The notes under the pieces were generated by a model. The model was not told where the DNA came from, did not search any database, and saw only the letters and a list, made by a program, of their open reading frames with translations. From assembly GCA_035516255.1 (NCBI GenBank), contig DATJAL010000007.1:1-64000 (forward strand): a stretch of 64,000 nt of DNA, given 5' to 3'. The stretch is from Chitinivibrionales bacterium (lineage in GTDB: Bacteria; Fibrobacterota; Chitinivibrionia; Chitinivibrionales; FEN-1185). A program made the translations under genes and the position numbers. This document shows positions 61,937 to 64,000 of the stretch, piece after piece (position 1 is the stretch's first letter; every line of letters starts with the position of its first letter).

Positions 61937-62446
61937 CTAGTGTAGCGTCTTAATCTCTTTCACCTCGGCAATTTTCCATTTGCCCTCAATCTTTTTCCAG
62001 GTCATTTCAATTTCGCGCGCATCATACTGTTTTGGGCCGCCCTGAAGATCGGTGCCGATTCCCTCCGCAGTCATTGTCGCGGTGGCGCTTGCGCGTCCCG
62101 GCGCCATGGTCAACGTCACGTCCTTAAACACCACCTTAAGCTCCGCCACCATGTTGATGCCCTGGGCAAATAACCCGCACACTTCATCGAGCCCGGTGAT
62201 CTGGGGAACCGGCTCGCCCGGCGCTATGATACAGTCCGCTGCAATCACCTTCCTGAGTATGGCGACCCGCTTGAAAAGGTCGACGCCTTGTATCGTAATG
62301 CCCCTCGGCTTGTACACGGCCGCCGCCAAAAGGTCGAGGTTCTTGCGGATGCGGCGCTGGTCCCAGTCCTGCGTCATGAGCCAGATGATCATGCCGGCAA
62401 CAAGGACAAGGACAATGATGAGCACATTTCTCTTGGTGTTCTTCAA
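61937..62446 (-). CDS. Membrane-anchored NTF2/SnoaL-like protein
   Basis: A 169-aa protein with an N-terminal transmembrane anchor (about residues 7-24) and a domain ending in the WKKIEGKWKIAEVKE pattern typical of SnoaL/NTF2-like folds. Function is unknown. It overlaps the signal-peptidase gene by 4 bp and is probably co-expressed with it. Confidence 0.6.
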   Translation of the reverse strand: MKNTKRNVLIIVLVLVAGMIIWLMTQDWDQRRIRKNLDLLAAAVYKPRGITIQGVDLFKRVAILRKVIAADCIIAPGEPVPQITGLDEVCGLFAQGINMVAELKVVFKDVTLTMAPGRASATATMTAEGIGTDLQGGPKQYDAREIEMTWKKIEGKWKIAEVKEIKTLH

Positions 62447-62934
62447 AATAACGGTCCTCCCACGATTCTGCGTTTGTCAACGCGGCCCAGCGCATGTTCC
62501 TCGATCGCGGTGCCGCGATTATCACCCACGACAAAATATTCGTTTTCTCCCGTCACGACCTCGGGCATGTTCCATTGTTCGCGATGCACGACATAGGGCT
62601 CCTGAAATTCTTTACCATTGACCAATAGGATTCCGTTTCTGAAACCGATTCGTTCATTCGGCAGGCCGACGATGCGCTTGAAAAGCATAACGCGCGTCCC
62701 GGCCATTTTGATCGCCACCACATCCCCGCGCCGCGGCGGCCCGAACCGGAAGCGGAGCGTGTTGACAAAATTCACCGACCCGTTGGCATACGAAGGTTCC
62801 ATGCTCGCGCCCCTGAGATGGACGGGAATAAACAGGTATCTGAATGCGATAAAAGCGATGGCAGCGATAATGATCGCCCGGACAAGCGTCCGCCGTGGAG
62901 ATTTGCCGACGAGAAGACGGAGATACCAGGGCAT
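62443..62934 (-). CDS. lepB: Signal peptidase I
   Basis: A 163-aa membrane peptidase removing signal peptides from exported proteins. An N-terminal transmembrane helix (about 16-35) is followed by the GASMEPS motif with catalytic Ser (about 42) and the MLFKRIVGLP segment with the general-base Lys. GDNRGTAIEEHALGRV is the late conserved motif. I chose ATG 62934; an in-frame GTG at 62994 would overlap vapC. It follows vapC by 7 bp, so it may be co-transcribed with the toxin-antitoxin pair. Confidence 0.85.
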   Translation of the reverse strand: MPWYLRLLVGKSPRRTLVRAIIIAAIAFIAFRYLFIPVHLRGASMEPSYANGSVNFVNTLRFRFGPPRRGDVVAIKMAGTRVMLFKRIVGLPNERIGFRNGILLVNGKEFQEPYVVHREQWNMPEVVTGENEYFVVGDNRGTAIEEHALGRVDKRRIVGGPLF

Positions 62935-62941
62935 GGAAGGT

Positions 62942-63301
62942 TCAGGTATATTCGATTTCAAAAGATGTTGCCGCTGCGAGAAGACTTTTGTCACGCGTAT
63001 AAAAAGAGCACCGGGCCATCAGGGCCGCCGCAAGTAAATGAATGTCGACGAATCCCAAACCGATGCCATAGAGTCTATGACGATCGACAAATAAAAAATA
63101 CTCATCATCTGATATTTTCTTAATAACGGGCAGATCATTCAATAAGGCTAATATGCTTTTTCTATTTTTAAAATTTCCGCACGCCAATTCACTTAGGATG
63201 AACGGATGGATTACAACTTCGCCGTCATCAAGCAAACGAATTAAAACTTCATCTGATTGCACGAAATGGTCAACCCAAACCGACGTGTCGGCCAGAATCA
63301 C
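62942..63301 (-). CDS. vapC: VapC-family PIN toxin
   Basis: A 119-aa PIN-domain ribonuclease. Conserved acidic residues are Asp5 (ILADTSVW), Glu39 (in LSELACGN) and the Asp in GFVDIHLLAAAL, plus Asp in TRDKSLL. The start ATG overlaps the antitoxin stop (ATGA). This is the usual VapBC layout: the toxin cleaves RNA when free, and the antitoxin neutralises it. Confidence 0.85.
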   Translation of the reverse strand: MILADTSVWVDHFVQSDEVLIRLLDDGEVVIHPFILSELACGNFKNRKSILALLNDLPVIKKISDDEYFLFVDRHRLYGIGLGFVDIHLLAAALMARCSFYTRDKSLLAAATSFEIEYT

Positions 63302-63495
63302 CTTCCACCAGCCCTTCTTCTCCTGATATATTTGAGATGCCTTTCCGAGCCTCCAAGCCTTGCCAATCTCTTGCTGCTTTCTCTTGAGATGAGGGACTCC
63401 AACCCCATTCTCACGAGAGATGTCTTTTCTTTAACCCCTGTTAATTCGGAAGCTTTTTTAAGGGTCTCCTCATCAATGATAAGCGTCGTTCTCAT
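63298..63495 (-). CDS. vapB: VapB-family antitoxin
   Basis: A 65-aa antitoxin with an N-terminal ribbon-helix-helix DNA-binding motif (TTLIIDEETLKKASEL) typical of one VapB class and a basic C-terminal tail that would bind VapC. ATG 63495 has AAGGGGG upstream; an in-frame ATG at 63525 adds 10 residues without a ribosome-binding site. The operator-like inverted repeat at 63509-63524 lies just upstream. Confidence 0.8.
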   Translation of the reverse strand: MRTTLIIDEETLKKASELTGVKEKTSLVRMGLESLISRESSKRLARLGGSERHLKYIRRRRAGGR

Positions 63496-63508
63496 GCATA
63501 CCCCCTTA

Positions 63509-63524
63509 TGCATATAAATATGCA
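63509..63524. promoter_or_regulatory. VapBC operator-like inverted repeat
   Basis: TGCATATAAATATGCA is an inverted repeat of TGCATA and TATGCA with a 4-base centre. It lies about 14 bp upstream of the vapB start, where the ribbon-helix-helix antitoxin could bind and shut off the promoter. Confidence 0.6.
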
Positions 63525-63635
63525 TTATTCGAGCATATTATTCAAGACATTTTAGTGACGGCATCGTGGAGCATTTTTCAGCGCCTTGATCCGTTTAAGT
63601 TTTGAATTATTTTTTAAACAATCGGAAAATATGCC

Positions 63636-64000
63636 ATGGCCAACCCCTCGCTCTCCCTTTATGTCCATGTTCCTTTCTGCGTTAAAAAATGCCTATACTG
63701 CGATTTTTATTCCGTCCCCTATGAAAAATTCCTCGCGGATGATTTTATTCAAACGGTGGTAAAAGAATGGGCTCTTGTCAAAAAAGAGAAGAATCTTGAA
63801 GATCCAACACTACAAACGCTTTTTATCGGCGGCGGGACGCCCTCTGTACTTTCCGTCGAACAATGGAAATCAATGCATCGGGCATTGACAAGTCAGTTCA
63901 ATCTGGCTCAAGGTATTGAATGGACAATCGAGTGCAATCCGGATTCATTCACTCAGGAAAAAGCACAACTTTGGCATTCGATGGGCGTAACAAGGTTGGC
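63636..64000 (+). CDS. hemW: HemW-like radical SAM protein (5' part)
   Basis: The first 121 codons of a radical SAM protein cut off by the window end. The 4Fe-4S motif is CVKKCLYCDF near residue 16 (CxxxCxxC). IGGGTPSVL, about residue 65, is the family glycine-rich motif. It resembles HemW, a heme chaperone formerly called coproporphyrinogen III oxidase-like. An in-frame ATG at 63636 is used; the overlapping ATG at 63631 is in another frame. Confidence 0.82.
   Translation, partial: MANPSLSLYVHVPFCVKKCLYCDFYSVPYEKFLADDFIQTVVKEWALVKKEKNLEDPTLQTLFIGGGTPSVLSVEQWKSMHRALTSQFNLAQGIEWTIECNPDSFTQEKAQLWHSMGVTRL

Noticed and set aside
1-64000. tRNA, rRNA, CRISPR or prophage features
   Set aside because: I looked for cloverleaf-like tRNA ends, long rRNA-like conserved blocks, regular repeat-spacer arrays and phage structural genes, and found none I could support.

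Overview
The window is a G+C-rich bacterial chromosome segment from a diderm (Gram-negative) organism. BamD-like, LptF/LptG, CpoB/YbgF-like and OmpA-like proteins and many lipoproteins are present. The housekeeping sigma factor is the short type (282 aa, no region 1.1), as in Bacteroidota, Chlorobiota and Fibrobacterota. LptF and LptG are fused, chorismate mutase is the yeast/plant type, and there are lamin-tail, cadherin and GH106-like proteins. I infer an FCB-group organism, possibly Fibrobacterota/Chitinivibrionia-like or a related uncultured lineage. This placement is an inference, not something the sequence proves. No rRNA, tRNA, CRISPR array or prophage was seen.

Layout. 0.4-7.8 kb: a TetR-controlled drug or solute exporter (tetR, tolC-like, hlyD-like lipoprotein, two ABC-2 ATPases, two ABC-2 permeases), resembling E. 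coli ybhGFSR. 7.9-21.7 kb: housekeeping and envelope genes (FmdB-like, methyltransferases, DUF4153, OmpA-like pair, B12-type radical SAM, recN, NAD kinase), then an aromatic cluster of eukaryotic-type chorismate mutase, tyrA and a catalytically degenerate AroA homologue. 22.2-30.9 kb: nadD, bamD, cpoB, fused lptFG coupled to a receiver protein and a GAF-GGDEF protein, and rpoD. 31.4-45.7 kb: more accessory genes, including an orphan ParA, a putative outer-membrane barrel, a lamin-tail protein, GerW-like, beta-helix, GH106-like, STAS, cadherin lipoprotein, PIN, glycosyltransferase, rhodanese, Nudix and propeller genes. 45.9-56.9 kb: an envelope-signalling island with two ECF sigma/anti-sigma pairs flanking a Ser/Thr kinase and a pseudokinase, ending in a caspase-like protease fused to an outer-membrane-type barrel. 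57.0-64.0 kb: Nif3-like, prfB with its programmed frameshift, B12-dependent nrdJ behind a tandem NrdR-box pair, lepB, vapBC and the start of hemW.

The most interesting unit is the 45.9-56.9 kb island. Its parts suggest a circuit that links envelope state to ECF-sigma transcription, phosphorylation and a caspase-like protease. The aromatic cluster is the second point of interest. Intergenic DNA is crowded with several families of dispersed repeats. The commonest G+C-rich family has two hairpins whose stems differ between copies by paired changes, which argues that the fold is under selection or matters for mobility.
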